Source: Seiridium cupressi
Lineage: Eukaryota; Ascomycota; Sordariomycetes; Amphisphaeriales; Sporocadaceae
Assembly (NCBI GenBank): GCA_036674765.1
Contig: JARVKI010000062.1
Location: forward strand, 124,001 to 188,000
DNA length: 64,000 nucleotides
Reading direction: 5' to 3'
This document shows positions 25,227 to 36,843 of this stretch, one piece after another (within the stretch, counting starts at the first letter, position 1; the number at the start of each line of letters is the position of its first letter). Under the pieces are notes generated by a model. It did not search any database, was not told where the DNA came from, and saw only the letters and a program-made list of their open reading frames with translations. The position numbers and the translations under genes are program-made.

Positions 25227-26996
25227 ATGGTACTGTATTTGTTTGTAGTAACAATAGTTACTGCTATACTAGTTGAAGCTTTCACTCAGCAAGCTCCACT
25301 AAACACTGTCGACGACGCTGGCCAGGGAATACTGGCTCAGCATAGCCGACAAGATACTATCCTCCAGACTTTGTATGGTTATGGACTCGACAGTAATCTG
25401 TTGCGACATCTGAAAAATCAGTTGTCGCAAGCTCCATCCTGTAAAGATGCCGTAGGTCACCAATAGCTTTCTTCACCCTATTCGCGCTCAATTGTCTTCT
25501 CTCTTACATAAACACAGTGTGAGGTCTTGGCCCGTCGCTTTCCACACCAAGTGATCACGAAGGGAATGAGCCAAAGATACCAGGAGTTTGTGGGGTCATA
25601 CTGGTCTCAGCAACAAATAGACGTACAGCCGCATTGTATTTTCATACCATTTGCACCGCAGGATGTTGCTGTGCAGGTCCTCACATGTCAGCTATTCGCC
25701 TGCCACTTCTCTGTAAAGTCCGGCGGGCACGCTTCTTTCGCTGGTGCAAGTAGTGTACAAGGCGGCATAACCGTGTCTTTGGAGAGACTGAACGAAATCA
25801 CCATCTCAGAGGATCGGAAGCTCGTCGCCATTGGGATGGGAAATCGATGGGGAGACGTGTACGAGAAGTTGGAAGAGTACGATTTAACCGTCATCGGAGG
25901 GAGGGACGCAGATGTGGGAGTAGGTGGTTATGCGCTGGGTGGTGGAATGAGCTTTTTCAGCAACTTGTATGGTTGGGCCTGCGACAATGTCGCACAGTAT
26001 GAGATTGCCCTTGGCAATGGCACTATACTCCAGGCAAGTCATAATAGCCACGCCGGGTTGTACCGTGCTCTGCGTGGTGGAGGTGATAATCTTGGTGTGG
26101 TTACCAAAATCTTGATGGATGCTTATACACTCGAAGGTGGCGTAATGGCAGCCGGTGGTGGAAGCACTAGCGACAGCAAAAGCTTCGGGGCTCTGCTAGA
26201 TGCTTTCGTTGATCTGGCAACAACGGGCGCGGAACTTGACGGAAAGGCAAATCAGATCCTGACATTTCAAAGCATTGTGGACGATACTGGAATAGACTTG
26301 AAGACGACAGGATATGTGGGTCTGGTCTATGCCGAAGGGCTGCCTGAAGGAGTCTTGCCAGGCGTCTTTGAGCCTTACAGAAGAGTCCTCCATCCATGGA
26401 ATAAACCTCCAGCCGGAACATCCACCCACCAGAGACTGCTATGGAATACGACGCTAAAGTATGTGGTAGCTCAAGGACCCATAGGCCAACCTGCGGGACG
26501 CAGAAACACGTATTGGACAAAAACCTTCACGTTGAGTAGGGAGTCTATGCAAATAGCCTTGGACGTGTTTCTCGAAACCACAAGAGCCATCCAGATGTCA
26601 GGAAGCGTTAGAGAACTGACTGTGGCATTAATGCTACAGCCGATCACAACACCAATTCTCCAAAGCATGATGAGGAGAGGTGGGAACTCATTAGGTCTAG
26701 ATGATGGTCCACCTCGACTGACAGCTACTTCTGTTATGAGCTGGGTTGACGCAGCTGATGACGATATGGTCATGAAGGTTAATGAACAAGTTGTAGGCAC
26801 GTGGGAAAAGGAGGGTATCGAGCAGGGATTGGAGGACAGGTTCGTCTATATGAACTATGCAGCGCGAAAACAACGGGTTGTTGAGGGGTACGGAACGAAG
26901 AGCCGAGAGAACCTTGTAAGAGTAGCGCATGAATACGACCCGGCAAGCGTGTTCCAGAAGCTAGTTACCGGATATCAAAAGCTGCGTTTGGAATAG
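25227..26996 (+). CDS. Secreted FAD-linked oxidoreductase (BBE/VAO type)
   Basis: Flavoprotein oxidase of the berberine-bridge-enzyme-like family, probably secreted or vacuolar. ATG 25227 was preferred to 25179 because it sits directly before a signal peptide (MVLYLFVVTIVTAILVEA) and in a good context (GACCATGG). Exons 25227-25451 and 25518-26996 join in frame to 567 residues, normal for the family. The FAD-binding PCMH domain shows VKSGGHASFAG, whose histidine is the expected covalent FAD attachment site. GVGGYALGGGMSFFS, YGWACDNV and RGGGDNLGVVT follow, and the C-terminal tail has ASVFQKLVTGYQKL. No break was seen. In such clusters BBE-like oxidases perform oxidative cyclisation, dehydrogenation or alcohol oxidation; the substrate cannot be told here. 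Confidence 0.9.
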
Positions 26997-29210
26997 TTTC
27001 GTAACATAGAACCTGGTAGATCAGAGGCAAAATTGATAGTCTTCAAGTTTGATGCAAACAGCTCCTTATCTACATGTAGTCAGTTGCCTGTCGTTCATGG
27101 CGTCCGCAACATAATGTACCCCATGCAGGAGAGCCGCTGATTTTTACACTTTTCATATATTGTAGATGCAGAAAAATGGTGATTTGTGATAGATATGAGT
27201 CGTCTTTTATGAACATTTAAAGCTCGTAAGACCAGCCACCACGCTAGACGCATAACCCCCAAATAGGGCCTAGGATATATTGAGGCGCCGTCAGAGCCTC
27301 ATTTCCATCCATCTATGGAACTTCCACCACATGCTGCTCGAAATAACATTCACCACATATGGGCACCTTTGGGTCCATGGTAGGCACCTCACTTTCCACT
27401 ATTTCGTTGCAACCCCCGAAAGACAAGCGGTTCCTGTTCACATAGGGGCATTTCGCGCCGCCGTTTTTCACCGTGTTCCCAAAAAAGTGGGATGCGTACT
27501 CACACCAGTGGCGTCTGTAGTATTGTGTACACATATCCTTCGAGTTCAGCAAATTTCGAATTCAGAGAATGCGTCTTCCAGATCAGGTAATGTTGTTCCT
27601 AGCCGAGTAGAGGTTTGTCACAGTTTAATTCTAAGTTTTTAAACAACCGTAGAAGGCTCGTGTAAATGTCGAAGAGAATGTCGTAAGGAATGAACGAGCT
27701 TTTTATACGGCAAGTCTGAAATGGCAGTGATTCAATTCCCATGAATCTGTCACAGATGCGACCTACTTTCTCACAGCTACGATACCAAAAATGTGATCCA
27801 CTAGTGATTAGCCAAGCCTCTACCGATAAAAGCAACCCTCCACATCTCCATTGGCCATAATACGTCTCTCTTTGTGAATACCAACCCAATCAATCTCTTT
27901 CCACGAAAACTGCTTATGAACTTCTCGCTTGCATCAAATCAGGGATCTTGCGAATAGTGTGTTCTAAACTCCTAGCATATGCGAAGCTTGCGGGTGTAGC
28001 GCTCAGGGTCAGTCGCCCCAACGGGTTCACCTACCTGACCTTGGGAGTTTGTACATCTCCACATTGGCGCGGTCGCCAACGGTACAAGGTACCTGACCCA
28101 ACAGCCCGAGCATCCAGGCCAGAAACTTTTTGCCCCAAACTTGGCGGCGGGGGGCGGGGACCGTACGGTATTCACACCCAGCTCCATCACGTAGGTTTTT
28201 TGACAAATAGGCATACGTTGATCCCATTCTACTTGAAACCGACTTCCGTGTGCCCGACAAACAATTAAGTACATGTAACTAAGGCGCACACTGACCTTTT
28301 CGACTCGTACTCAACGAAATGAGCTCCTCGAAGGAAGCATTAGAGTACGACTGGTGCGATATGACAATTCGGCGAGGAATTTCCACATCCCATTCATTCG
28401 AGCGGTACCCGAGCATCAACTTGCCGCCATCCTGCAAAGATCCCCTGCGCCAGCGATCGAGCCGCCGCACAAAGCGGAACCCATTGCACCGTCGATTCCT
28501 GACTATACATCATTAGGAAAGCTTCGCCAAGCATATTATAATAGTGGGTATGGTATCTGCCAATCTCGGAACCTCACAAATGGACTGAATACCTCTGTTT
28601 TACCAACAGCTCCAGTGTTACGTTGAGACATGTAAGCTTCCAATTTTCCAGAATGCGGAGACCTCAAGCTAGTGGTGCTTCGGGTTTGGAAGTTTGCCGA
28701 CACAATTTGGCACCACAAACGACACTATAGCCGAAGGTGTTATGGCATCGGACAATGCAAACCTGATGCTGGCCAACATCAACCACGCCCAGACACCGGA
28801 GATTTCTCCGAAAACACGACGGTTAGTATGATAAGATCCACGGCGGTACTCCAAAGCTCGTCTCTGCCGCCATACAGGGCCAATTTTACGTTTGAGAGCT
28901 AGGAGCAAGGAGCAAAGGGTAATTCGATGTATAGTGGATAACGGGATTTTACTAGTCCTAAGGGGACGCACGACAGGGGAGGGAGAACGATCCCGCGGGG
29001 CAAGCGACCATATTGCCTGAATGAGCCTTCTCAGCGGTTTGTATCCGTTCCGCAGCATGTTCCAATATATGTGAACCGGCTAGTGCAGATGAAGGTTCCA
29101 AAATGGAAATTGTGCCAAAAAGAAACACGACGGCCTTCATATTCAACCTGTCGACAGGACTATTACACTGTCGACTACATGCGATCTATGGCTACAGCGA
29201 ACTCCTGCAC
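26997..29210. other. 2.2 kb interval without a confirmed gene
   Basis: Holds one small cysteine-bearing frame (27313-27552, listed separately). Competing frames on both strands around 27600-27890 and 28350-28830 have locally protein-like composition (for example a plus-strand stretch near 28690-28820 with ASDNANLMLANINHAQTPE). No recognisable domain, start or splice pattern ties them together, so they may be gene relics. Confidence 0.35.
27313..27552 (-). CDS. Possible small cysteine-containing protein (hypothetical)
   Basis: A 79-codon frame ending at 27313. It contains CEYASHFFGNTVKNGG, then CPYVNRNRLSFGGC and a C-terminal ICGECYF pair. The spaced cysteines (including CGEC) suggest a small zinc-ribbon-like or redox protein. 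A frame also exists on the opposite strand, but the minus-strand one has the more protein-like composition. The initiation codon is uncertain because upstream sequence in this frame has a stop, so it may be the last exon of a spliced gene. Function unknown. Confidence 0.3.
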   Translation of the reverse strand: MLNSKDMCTQYYRRHWCEYASHFFGNTVKNGGAKCPYVNRNRLSFGGCNEIVESEVPTMDPKVPICGECYFEQHVVEVP

Positions 29211-29956
29211 CTAGAACTCGATGTAACCCTGCCCTTTGACAAAGGTAGCGTGCCAGGGTACGTCTTTCTCTCCGCTTACAAGCTGAGCATAGAACTCGGC
29301 ATGCGCGTCCCCATCAAGCTGCATGCCCTTCTGACTGCCATCGGCATTGCGCTCATCGGCGTAGAAGAAGCTGTTGAGTACATTAGTCATTGATCATCTC
29401 TTCAGGCCAAAATGTCAATTCACCGATTACCAAGCTTGGAGTACCGAGTGTCTGCGGCGCCAATAAGATAGGCAGAAGCGGACTTGCCAATGCCCAAGGT
29501 CACCGTGAGTAGCATTGGGCCAATCCCTGTATTCTGCTTGTTTCCCGTGTATATAAACACCTTCTTGGCATCCTTTGTGAGTGTCTCCCAGCCCTTGACG
29601 GCTTCCTGTGCAGCCGCATAGACAGACACAGTGTTGGTATCGAGGTTGGAAGCGAGGCTTTCCACCGGGATGGAGAATAGGTCGTCACCCACAGGCGGCG
29701 TGAGGTCGGCTGCGTTGTACACAACGACGCTCGGCGCGCTGTGGAACTCGGCTTTGACGGCATTAAACACTGCCGGAATCGACGAAGTGTCAGACAGGTC
29801 TGCCTTGATCGACATATACCCCTCTGCGGTCTTGCCCCCTGTGGCTTTGCGAGACGCCACGGCGACAGAATACCATGAGCCGGCAAATTGCTTGGCAACC
29901 GCGGTACCAACTCTGGGGCCTGAGCCAAGGATGAGGGCAACGGGATAAGAAGGCAT
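29211..29956 (-). CDS. NAD(P)-binding short-chain dehydrogenase-like protein, paralogue 1
   Basis: Rossmann-fold protein of 230 residues, exons 29956-29424 and 29370-29211. The N-terminus carries the dinucleotide-binding loop LILGSGPRVGTAVA, then ASRK, and VVVYNAAD in place of the usual NNAG. Downstream are FIYTGNKQN and GIGKSASAYLI; the C-terminal exon gives FFYADERNADGS and ATFVKGQGY. No classical YxxxK catalytic pair is seen, as in the two other paralogues here (32487-33285 and 36028-36843). They form an atypical SDR group, and reduction cannot be assumed. It is divergent from the amidohydrolase gene. It has lost the first intron that both other copies share. Confidence 0.85.
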
Positions 29957-30570
29957 TCCGCTTTGATTTATGTAGATGGGTAAAGTTGAGTAGAGGGGGA
30001 TTGCTGCTGTGTGTCAGTGAAATTCAATACGGCCCCTGAGGCCTTCATCATTATTTATACGCAGCAACGGACCTTCGTAAATTCCCCAAGATGACAAAAC
30101 GATCCTCCGCTTATAAAGGTACCCCTCGCTACAAAAGCCGAAATATATCGACTACTTCAAGCTTGCGCCAATTACGTGGGCTCACGACGTGGCGCACGAG
30201 TGATGCCTCCAACAATGAGGCCCACAACCCGCGCGCGGTATTACGCCAAGATGCAATTAGCGCTTTGCAAGGCGCCCTATTCGGACAAGTGCATCATCGC
30301 GCGCGGCTTGTGGGTCCCCCTCTACCTTCCCTACATGTAAGTTGATTTCTTCTAGATTCCACAAGGATTTCCCGTTGGACCTTTTCGTAGTGGTAGCCCT
30401 AATATCATGTAGTCGACTGACTAATGTAGTCTACTTGATGTATCAGAACAGGAGTGGGGGGATGTTTACGGAAGGACTCGCTCCCTTGCTCCTTTCCGTT
30501 TATTTAATGACGCCTCGTTCGACTGCTTCATGTTGTTACAGTACCACCAAGGATAATAACCTACCCAGCC
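29957..30570. promoter_or_regulatory. Divergent intergenic promoter region
   Basis: About 610 bases between the start codons of SDR paralogue 1 (minus strand) and the amidohydrolase (plus strand). CG-rich words cluster around 30180-30310. No operator can be named with confidence. Confidence 0.4.
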
Positions 30571-31658
30571 ATGTCTTCAATCAACCTCGCCACCTTGGAA
30601 CGAGTCGATGTTCACGCTCACGCAATAACTCCAAAATATCGCGAGTTTCTCATCCAGACTGGTCACCAAAATCCAGATGGGTGGCCTGAAATACCGGTTA
30701 GAGAATACAATGGCCTCCCTAGTAGAAATCCCCAGTTAACATTTCCTAGGAATGGACACCAGAGCAACACATCTCCATGATGAAAGAAACCAACATTACC
30801 ACCACAATCCTCAGCATCAGTACTCCAGGTACCTACCTCCGGCCATTCGATACACCTCTCACGAAAGAAATATCCCGCACTACCAATGTGGAGCTTTCCG
30901 AAATATGCGCTGCACATCCAAATCATTTCCGTTTCTTTGCCTCTCTCCCGCTGCCTTCTATCCAAGACTCTCTGGAGGAAATTGACTATGCTTTGGACAC
31001 CCTTGATGCCGTTGGCTTTTGCGTCCTCTCCAATGCGAATGGAGTTTACATGGGGGACAAAAGTCTGGATCCTGTTTTCGATAAGTTAAATGAGCGTGAA
31101 GCTATTCTTTTCATGCATCCAACAACCTGCAAAATCATCTCCCAGGCCCACTCGTGTGGTACCGCTTCAGACACGGAATCGAGGGCAAGCCTGACCGTCG
31201 TCAACCCACTGCAGATCCCCTCTGGTCTCCTGGAATACATGTTTGACGAGACTCGCGCGGTCGCGAATCTGCTTGTCTCCGGGACTGTAACTCGCTGTCC
31301 TCAAATCAGATTCATCATGTCTCACGCAGGATGCCTCCTTCCGCCTGTTCTTGAGCGCGTTGCAGTCGCCTTGCAGAATTTCTTCGGTGGTGGGATGGAT
31401 TCGACTGAGATGAAGAAGCTCCTCCGTGAGAGGTTTCATTTTGATCTTGCCGGGCTTCCGTGGCCGGACACGATCCACGCATTATTGAGGATTGTGGGAC
31501 CCGATAGGCTAGTCTATGGGAGTGACTACTGCTGGACGCCGCTGGCTCTGGCGAAGACACGAATACAAAAGATGGACGAGGGCGCCGAGGAGATGTGGGC
31601 ACTGGATATCATTAGAGAGGTTTACGCGGGGAACGCGAAAAAGTTGTTCGAGCTATAG
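30571..31658 (+). CDS. Amidohydrolase-family decarboxylase (ACMSD/PatG-like)
   Basis: Metal-dependent TIM-barrel enzyme of 344 residues (exons 30571-30696 and 30750-31658), the usual size for ACMSD-type decarboxylases. All expected metal-site residues are present: the HxH in VDVHAHA near residue 15, a histidine in LFMHPTT, a histidine in FIMSHAGC, and an aspartate in VYGSDYCW near the C-terminus. The fungal members of this family that I know from secondary metabolism (6-methylsalicylate decarboxylases of the PatG/YanB type) remove the carboxyl group of aromatic acids. A similar role on a phenolic acid is likely here, but no PKS that would supply one lies in the window. The gene is intact. The family is secure; the substrate is inference. 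Confidence 0.9.
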
Positions 31659-32486
31659 TGCCTAGAGATTCTGGTATCTAAGGACAGTACATCTTGATGA
31701 ATATTAGTTGCGCGAGAATTGTTTAATTCCGTTACGCGGTAGTGATTACGATGGTCTAACAGTAATATTAGAGCTTAGCAAGAATTGGCAGTTAATTTCC
31801 TAGTATCGATCAAAAAATCAGCGAGAAGCTCCATAGTTTAGCCGGCGCTTGTTCAAAGGATGTATTTATTAAATATTCAATTATTGTAACTATATGACTT
31901 TATTAGATTCTTTAGGTCGGTCCAACCCCATTATTATTCGAGGAAGATCGGGGGCACTGGCAACTAGCTAGTTGAACCAATGAATCTCTTCAGCACCTTT
32001 GAACGTCGCTCGAATCTCCTGAACGACCGTTCAATAATATTTCGATTTCAGCGAGAGGTAGAACAGCGTGGCGCCCATAGCGGTTGCCATTGTACCACGG
32101 GCGACCTCCCCGACATATCAAAGAGTGAGCGTGTATAACTTGTATTTAATATCTCATGATTTTGAAGATTGAGAGAGGTTCTCAACCGGAAGCCTGCTGC
32201 AATGCAAGCACCAGAGAAGTGAATATCGGTCAAGATGCAACGCACATCAAGAAGGCCGATCCACGTCCAAGAGTCCTCACTTGCAGGAAACCAATACGAA
32301 ATAGGCACAAAATTTCAACTTGATTTCCCGAGAAACAGGAGGATGACAGCATCAAATAATAGATTGATAATGGATATGGCACACACGACTAACTGATCGT
32401 ACTCTAGTATCTAGGGAAAGCTGCCTTACTTGTCAAGCTGGCCTCCTTTAACCTGCAATATAGATGCTAGACTATCTGGAAGTGGC
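31659..32486. other. Intergenic with a possible transposase trace
   Basis: 3' flanks of two convergent genes. Apart from the possible Harbinger-type transposase scrap at 31975-32308 nothing is recognised. The stretch near 31680-31920 is AT-rich. Confidence 0.4.
31975..32308 (-). pseudogene. Possible remnant of a Harbinger-type (DDE_Tnp_4) transposase
   Basis: On the minus strand, one frame runs from about 32308 to a stop at 32048 and continues in the same frame as RNIIERSFRRFERRSKVL (about 32043-31990). This resembles the conserved RNxIERxFGxLKxRFxIL end of DDE_Tnp_4 transposases. The upstream part is not clearly recognisable and there are no intact catalytic motifs. A weak relic at best. 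Confidence 0.3.
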
Positions 32487-33285
32487 TTATTGACTCCCAA
32501 AATTCTTGTAGCCCATGCCCTTGACGAATGTCTGCAACCACGGACCTTGCTTCTTTTCCTCGGCAAGCTTCCAGTAAAGGTCTGCATGAGCCTCTCCATC
32601 GACCCTATATTTGGCCGATCCGTCTGCCTTCCGTTCGTCGCCGTAATAAAACCTATAATAGTTTAGTCATTCGTAGAGTGAATTGAATATGAAGTAAATA
32701 GCTTACTTGAAACCGCGATCTTGATATGCAGCTGAAGCAGCCCAGATCATATGCGCGCCGGCGGACTTTCCAATGCCTTGGTCGATGAATGCCGGGAGAA
32801 TAGCGGTATTCAGGATATTCCCAGTATAGATGAATGTCCTGGAAGCAGAAGCAGGAAGCTGTGCAAAACCGGAAGCAGCTTGTTGCGCGGCGACAAAGGC
32901 ACTAGTGACATTGATGGTCACATCTCGATTGAAAGCGGCCAGTGGAAGCGTGAACGGATCCTGAGGTGGGGTGAGCGTGGAGGCGCTGACTGCTAATCTT
33001 CAGTAGGAAATTCAGAGACACGCTGAAGTACGAAGAGTTACCATTGTAAACCACCACACTTGGGATACCAAACACTTTATGGACCTTTTTAAATGCGCTG
33101 ACAACATCATCGGAATTGGCAAAGTCACTCGTGATGTTGAGTTGTTTGTCAGTGCTATCTGCCTCGTTCAGTGATCGGGCAGCGATGGCAACTTTGAAGC
33201 CTTTCGCGACAAAAGTCCGAGCGACTGCCTGGCCTATATTCGGGCCTGCTCCAAGGATGAGAACGACTGGGGATGTGCCAGGCAT
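32487..33285 (-). CDS. NAD(P)-binding short-chain dehydrogenase-like protein, paralogue 2
   Basis: A 231-residue Rossmann-fold protein assembled from exons 33285-33042, 32992-32707 and 32652-32487. Features: LILGAGPNIGQAVARTF near residue 8, VVVYN before the first intron, FIYTGNILNTAILP, GIGKSAGAHMIWAAS, and a last exon with FYYGDERKADGS and LQTFVKGMGY. The intron inside the VVxYN|(A) codon and the one before FYY occur at the same places in the third, broken copy (36028-36843), which shows common origin. Like its relatives it lacks an obvious YxxxK pair. No lesion was seen, making this the best preserved of the three. Confidence 0.88.
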
Positions 33286-33908
33286 GATTCCGAGTATGGG
33301 GATGTGGGAAGACTGGTGGTAGGTTGCCCAGATTAGAAATGTTCTGTACGGTGGGACTTATCTTATTTATATATACACGATAGCTTGGTGTGCGGCGACC
33401 GACACGGCCAGTCCCACTAATTCTCACAAGAGAGAGGTCAGAGCATGGGTGCAATTACCAAGCCGTTCGTCTGGTATTAGATAGACAAATATTGATTCCT
33501 GCTATCTAAGCTTGAGAAAGATATCTAAATGCCGCATTAGTCGCACACTTTGGAGCCGGAACAGTACTGCCGGCGATATTGATAATCAATAATCAACCGG
33601 AGCGGAGTGCGGCACTAGTCAAACCATGCGGGGCCGCGACATTGCTACCCGTAATATCTATAATCAATCGGAGCGGCGTGGTCATCGATAGAATAATTTT
33701 AGTTGCCCGGCTGTTTGCAAATGAATGATTCATAATACAATCTGTTTAATGGATATAGATTGTTGGCAGCCGTTCGTAAAATCAAATCTAGCTTGCGGTC
33801 AAACATCGCTTCTTCTCAGTTAGAGTTCGGAATTGCGTGATACTTCGCTTAGATAGCTCTCTACTTTCATGTACTGAAACATATCTCCCGACACGCTCTC
33901 CCTTGCAG

Positions 33909-34823
33909 GAAAGACTGCTTTGGTTACAGGCTCTGGCAAAGAGAACGGCATCGGTGCTGCTATTGCCAGAGCTTTGGCCCGGAAAGGCGCGTCCGTAGCA
34001 ATTCATTACGTGTCGGAGGGATCCAAGGGGCCGGCTGAGAAGGGAGCGACTGATATCCGCAAAGAGTTTGGCACCAAAACCACCGTCGTGCAGGGAGGGG
34101 TGAAGAACTACGATACAGCGAAGAACATGGTTGAACAAATTCTGAAGGCATTCAGCGTCGATCACATCGATATTCTCGGTATGTCATGGGTGGTGTAATT
34201 TTGCTTCCGGCTATTCGAGCATAACTGATTTGCCATTTGTTCTAGTCAACGACGGAGCAGCTGCACACCCCACGTCGCTCATGGAGGTTAAAGAAGCGCA
34301 ACTCCAGTATTAATTCGCCGTCAACGTCTTCGGCGTGATCTACATGACACAAGCCGTGATTGGCTTAGGTCGAATGCCGAAAGACGGCCGCATCATCAAC
34401 ATTGGCACAATTGCCTCAAAGATATTGGTCCCACCCCCCGTATATGGTGCGACAGAAGCTGCAGCGGATGCACTCACGACACTATGGGCTGGAGAGGTAA
34501 GCTTTCCTTTAGCATTTATCCACTCTCTGCCCTCGACAACCATCTAACGAAGTGCCAAACAGCTTGACAAGAGCAGTATAATTACCGTCAATACACTGGC
34601 GCCCGGTCCAGTGCCAACAGATATGTCGAAAGAGATTTTGGACAACCCCGACGGATCTCCAACTGCGCTTCAGCTTACTATGTATGACCAGACGAGAGCT
34701 GCGAATCGCCTTGGGTCGCCAGAGGATCTGGCTGATGCCACGCTTCTGCTAGTATCGGAGAAGAGCCGATGGATCACTGCACAGTTTATCTCGGTAAGCG
34801 GCGGAATCACCGGGACTATATAG
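33909..34823 (+). pseudogene. FabG-like SDR with nonsense codon and lost catalytic lysine
   Basis: Classical SDR fold: ALVTGSGKENGIGAAIARAL at the N-terminus, LVNDGAA, AVNVFGVIYMTQ, IINIGTIASK, the active-site stretch YGATEAAADALT, then LAPGPVPTDMS and VSGGITGTI at the end. Exons are about 33909-34178, 34246-34497 and 34563-34823. Two defects are visible. An in-frame TAA at 34311-34313 splits LQY from FAVNVFG; a single C-to-T change in CAA would explain it. The catalytic YxxxK reads YGATE, so the lysine is replaced by glutamate. No convincing first exon with an ATG was found upstream of 33909. The gene is most likely non-functional. It belongs to a different SDR subfamily from its three neighbours. 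Confidence 0.75.
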
Positions 34824-36027
34824 TATGGTGGCTAAGGTGGCGCGACTACTTGACCAAAATGACGTGTCAATGTCGCTAAAGCTTTCAACATCGTGTGCCC
34901 TTCTGGGTCATTGCAAACATCTTTCATTCTGGTGAAATTACTTAAGCCGGTCCTATTGCGGACCGGGTTTTGCCAGCCATACTTAGAGCTACATAGAGAA
35001 TAGAAGATGTTTTCGTCACCGTTTGTGGTACAAAACAAAGGCATGGGAGGTTGTACTTGACAGGGCTGAACAACGCGAACAAACGGCGACCGCCACCAGT
35101 TAGTGACGTCCATGTAGAACAACTGAATGGATTTTTGACTGATTTCCTGACTTGATGTCAAGATAATGCTTTATTTGAAGCCAATGTTGCCATGAGCTGG
35201 TGATAAATATGAGTATAGGCAGTGTAGCAAGGGAACAGATAACGATTCCCCATGCGCATCCGTTCACTGCGTCGTAGTAGTTGTCGACAACCACCATTAG
35301 ATCTGTATCAATGGAGCATTTGGGACCATGGGCAAAGCCTCAACTACGCAAGAGATAGTCCCAGCAAGTTTGCTCATGTCGGTTGGTCAGACTTGGTTAT
35401 AAGAAAGTAAAATACGCAATATGGAGAGTTGTCTCCGTCGGACTTTTGAGTAACTCCGAAGCTTTGCCATCTGACTCCTGTAAGATCTAACATTAGTCTA
35501 GTTGTAGAATGGGTTTTAGACATATCTAGGTTGGGACCTGCCAGGGAGACAAAAGACCCATTAGACGAGGCTGCATTGTTTTCTAGGTCTTAGCTCCACC
35601 AATACGACCGGAGGGCGACCTAGACAGGGCGATAAGCAGTTAACGATTTGTCAAACGACTCATGACTGGGGCTTGATAGTTGAATGATAGTTTGTCACAA
35701 TTAGTTTGCGTGTGGCACTTATGTAGATGTGATTGGCTCTTGCGCAGGCACCGCCGACATGGATGACCAGGGCATTTGTGAGGTCCGCTTCGAATTGGTA
35801 AGCCACTTCTCGGATTCAGCTAAAAAAGCAATCTAAGCGAACAAAAGACTGGATAAGTCATGATCATATAATAGGCTGTTTCTTTCACGACCTAATATTT
35901 AAATAGCTGCGCATAACTACATGTAATAAAAATCAATTATAACTCGTTTAATTCCGAGACCGCAGCGGATGTTCTCGACTTCCGATTGCTACCAACCCGG
36001 CTCAACGACGATACCTAAATATTCACT
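34824..36027. other. Intergenic, possible membrane-protein relic
   Basis: No complete gene. A minus-strand frame (35297-35100) has a hydrophobic segment (WGIVICSLATLPILIFI) that could be one transmembrane helix, and a second minus-strand frame covers 35161-34832. They do not join convincingly. The rest shows nothing. Confidence 0.3.
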
Positions 36028-36843
36028 ATGTCACCCACTCCTCCCATCGCACTCATTCTCGGGGCCGGTAGCAACGTTGGACATCATGTTGGCCGGGCAT
36101 TTGCAGCCAAGGGATACAAGATCGTTGCTACAGCCAGAAGCGTGAAGGAGGCCGACGGCAGCTCAGATCAGATCCATGTTCAAAGTAACCTAAGCAACCC
36201 AGCTGGCGTCGCCGAGTTGTTTGCGACGGTCAAAACACAACTCGGCCACCCAAGTGTCGTTATTTATAATGGTATAACACCAAAATACCCGTGTTGTTGC
36301 TAAGAAACTCCTCACTCATCGTCTTCTAGCTGCTGCGGTCACCCTAAATGACCCCAAGAACCCTTTTTCCGTCTGTCTCAGCGATTTCCAGCGCGACTTC
36401 GCTGTAAATACGACGAGCGTCTTTCGCGGCTGCGCAGCAAGCCGTTCTGGGTTTCCAGGAGCTTCCAGAGTCTGCGGCCCGCACCTTCAACTACACAAGC
36501 AACTGCCTCAACGTGTCGCCAATTCTACCTCTCACAGACGCGGGTGTGGGGAAATCGGCGACGGCGCATCTAATCCACTGTGCCTCGGAGGCATTCAAGG
36601 ACAGGGGCTTTAAGTCTGTACAGCCCATTCAGTGTTTTGTGCCGTAAACTTCTAACTCTAGAGTAGGTTCTACTACGCGGATGAACGGAACGGAATGCTG
36701 ATGGGTCTCCCGCATATTCTAAGGTCAATGGTCCAGCACATGGCAAATTCTACACAGAACTTGCTGAGGGAGCCGAGCAGGGCCCATGGCAGCAGACATT
36801 CGTCAAAGGTGTGGGGCATACGCTATTTTCGGCGAAGATATGA
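36028..36843 (+). pseudogene. Third SDR paralogue, two frameshifts
   Basis: Homologue of the genes at 29211 and 32487, on the opposite strand. Exon 1 starts MSPTPPIALILGAGSNVG and ends VVIYN, with an intron in the same codon as in paralogue 2. Exon 2 (from about 36331) is disrupted near 36420: GTCTTTCGCGG has one T too many. With the other frame the protein continues AAAQQAVLGFQEL, FNYTGN, GVGKSATAHLIHC and FKDRGFK. In the last exon, after FYYADER, the bases CGGAA are present twice in tandem near 36684, shifting the frame again. In the restored frame DGSPAYSKVNGPAHGK and QTFVKGVGH follow, to a stop at 36843. Both lesions would prevent a normal protein. It was recently functional, judging by otherwise good conservation. 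Confidence 0.8.

Noticed and set aside
28669..29058. 129-codon minus-strand frame
   Set aside because: A plus-strand frame over the same bases looks equally protein-like; neither could be tied to a family or to flanking exons.
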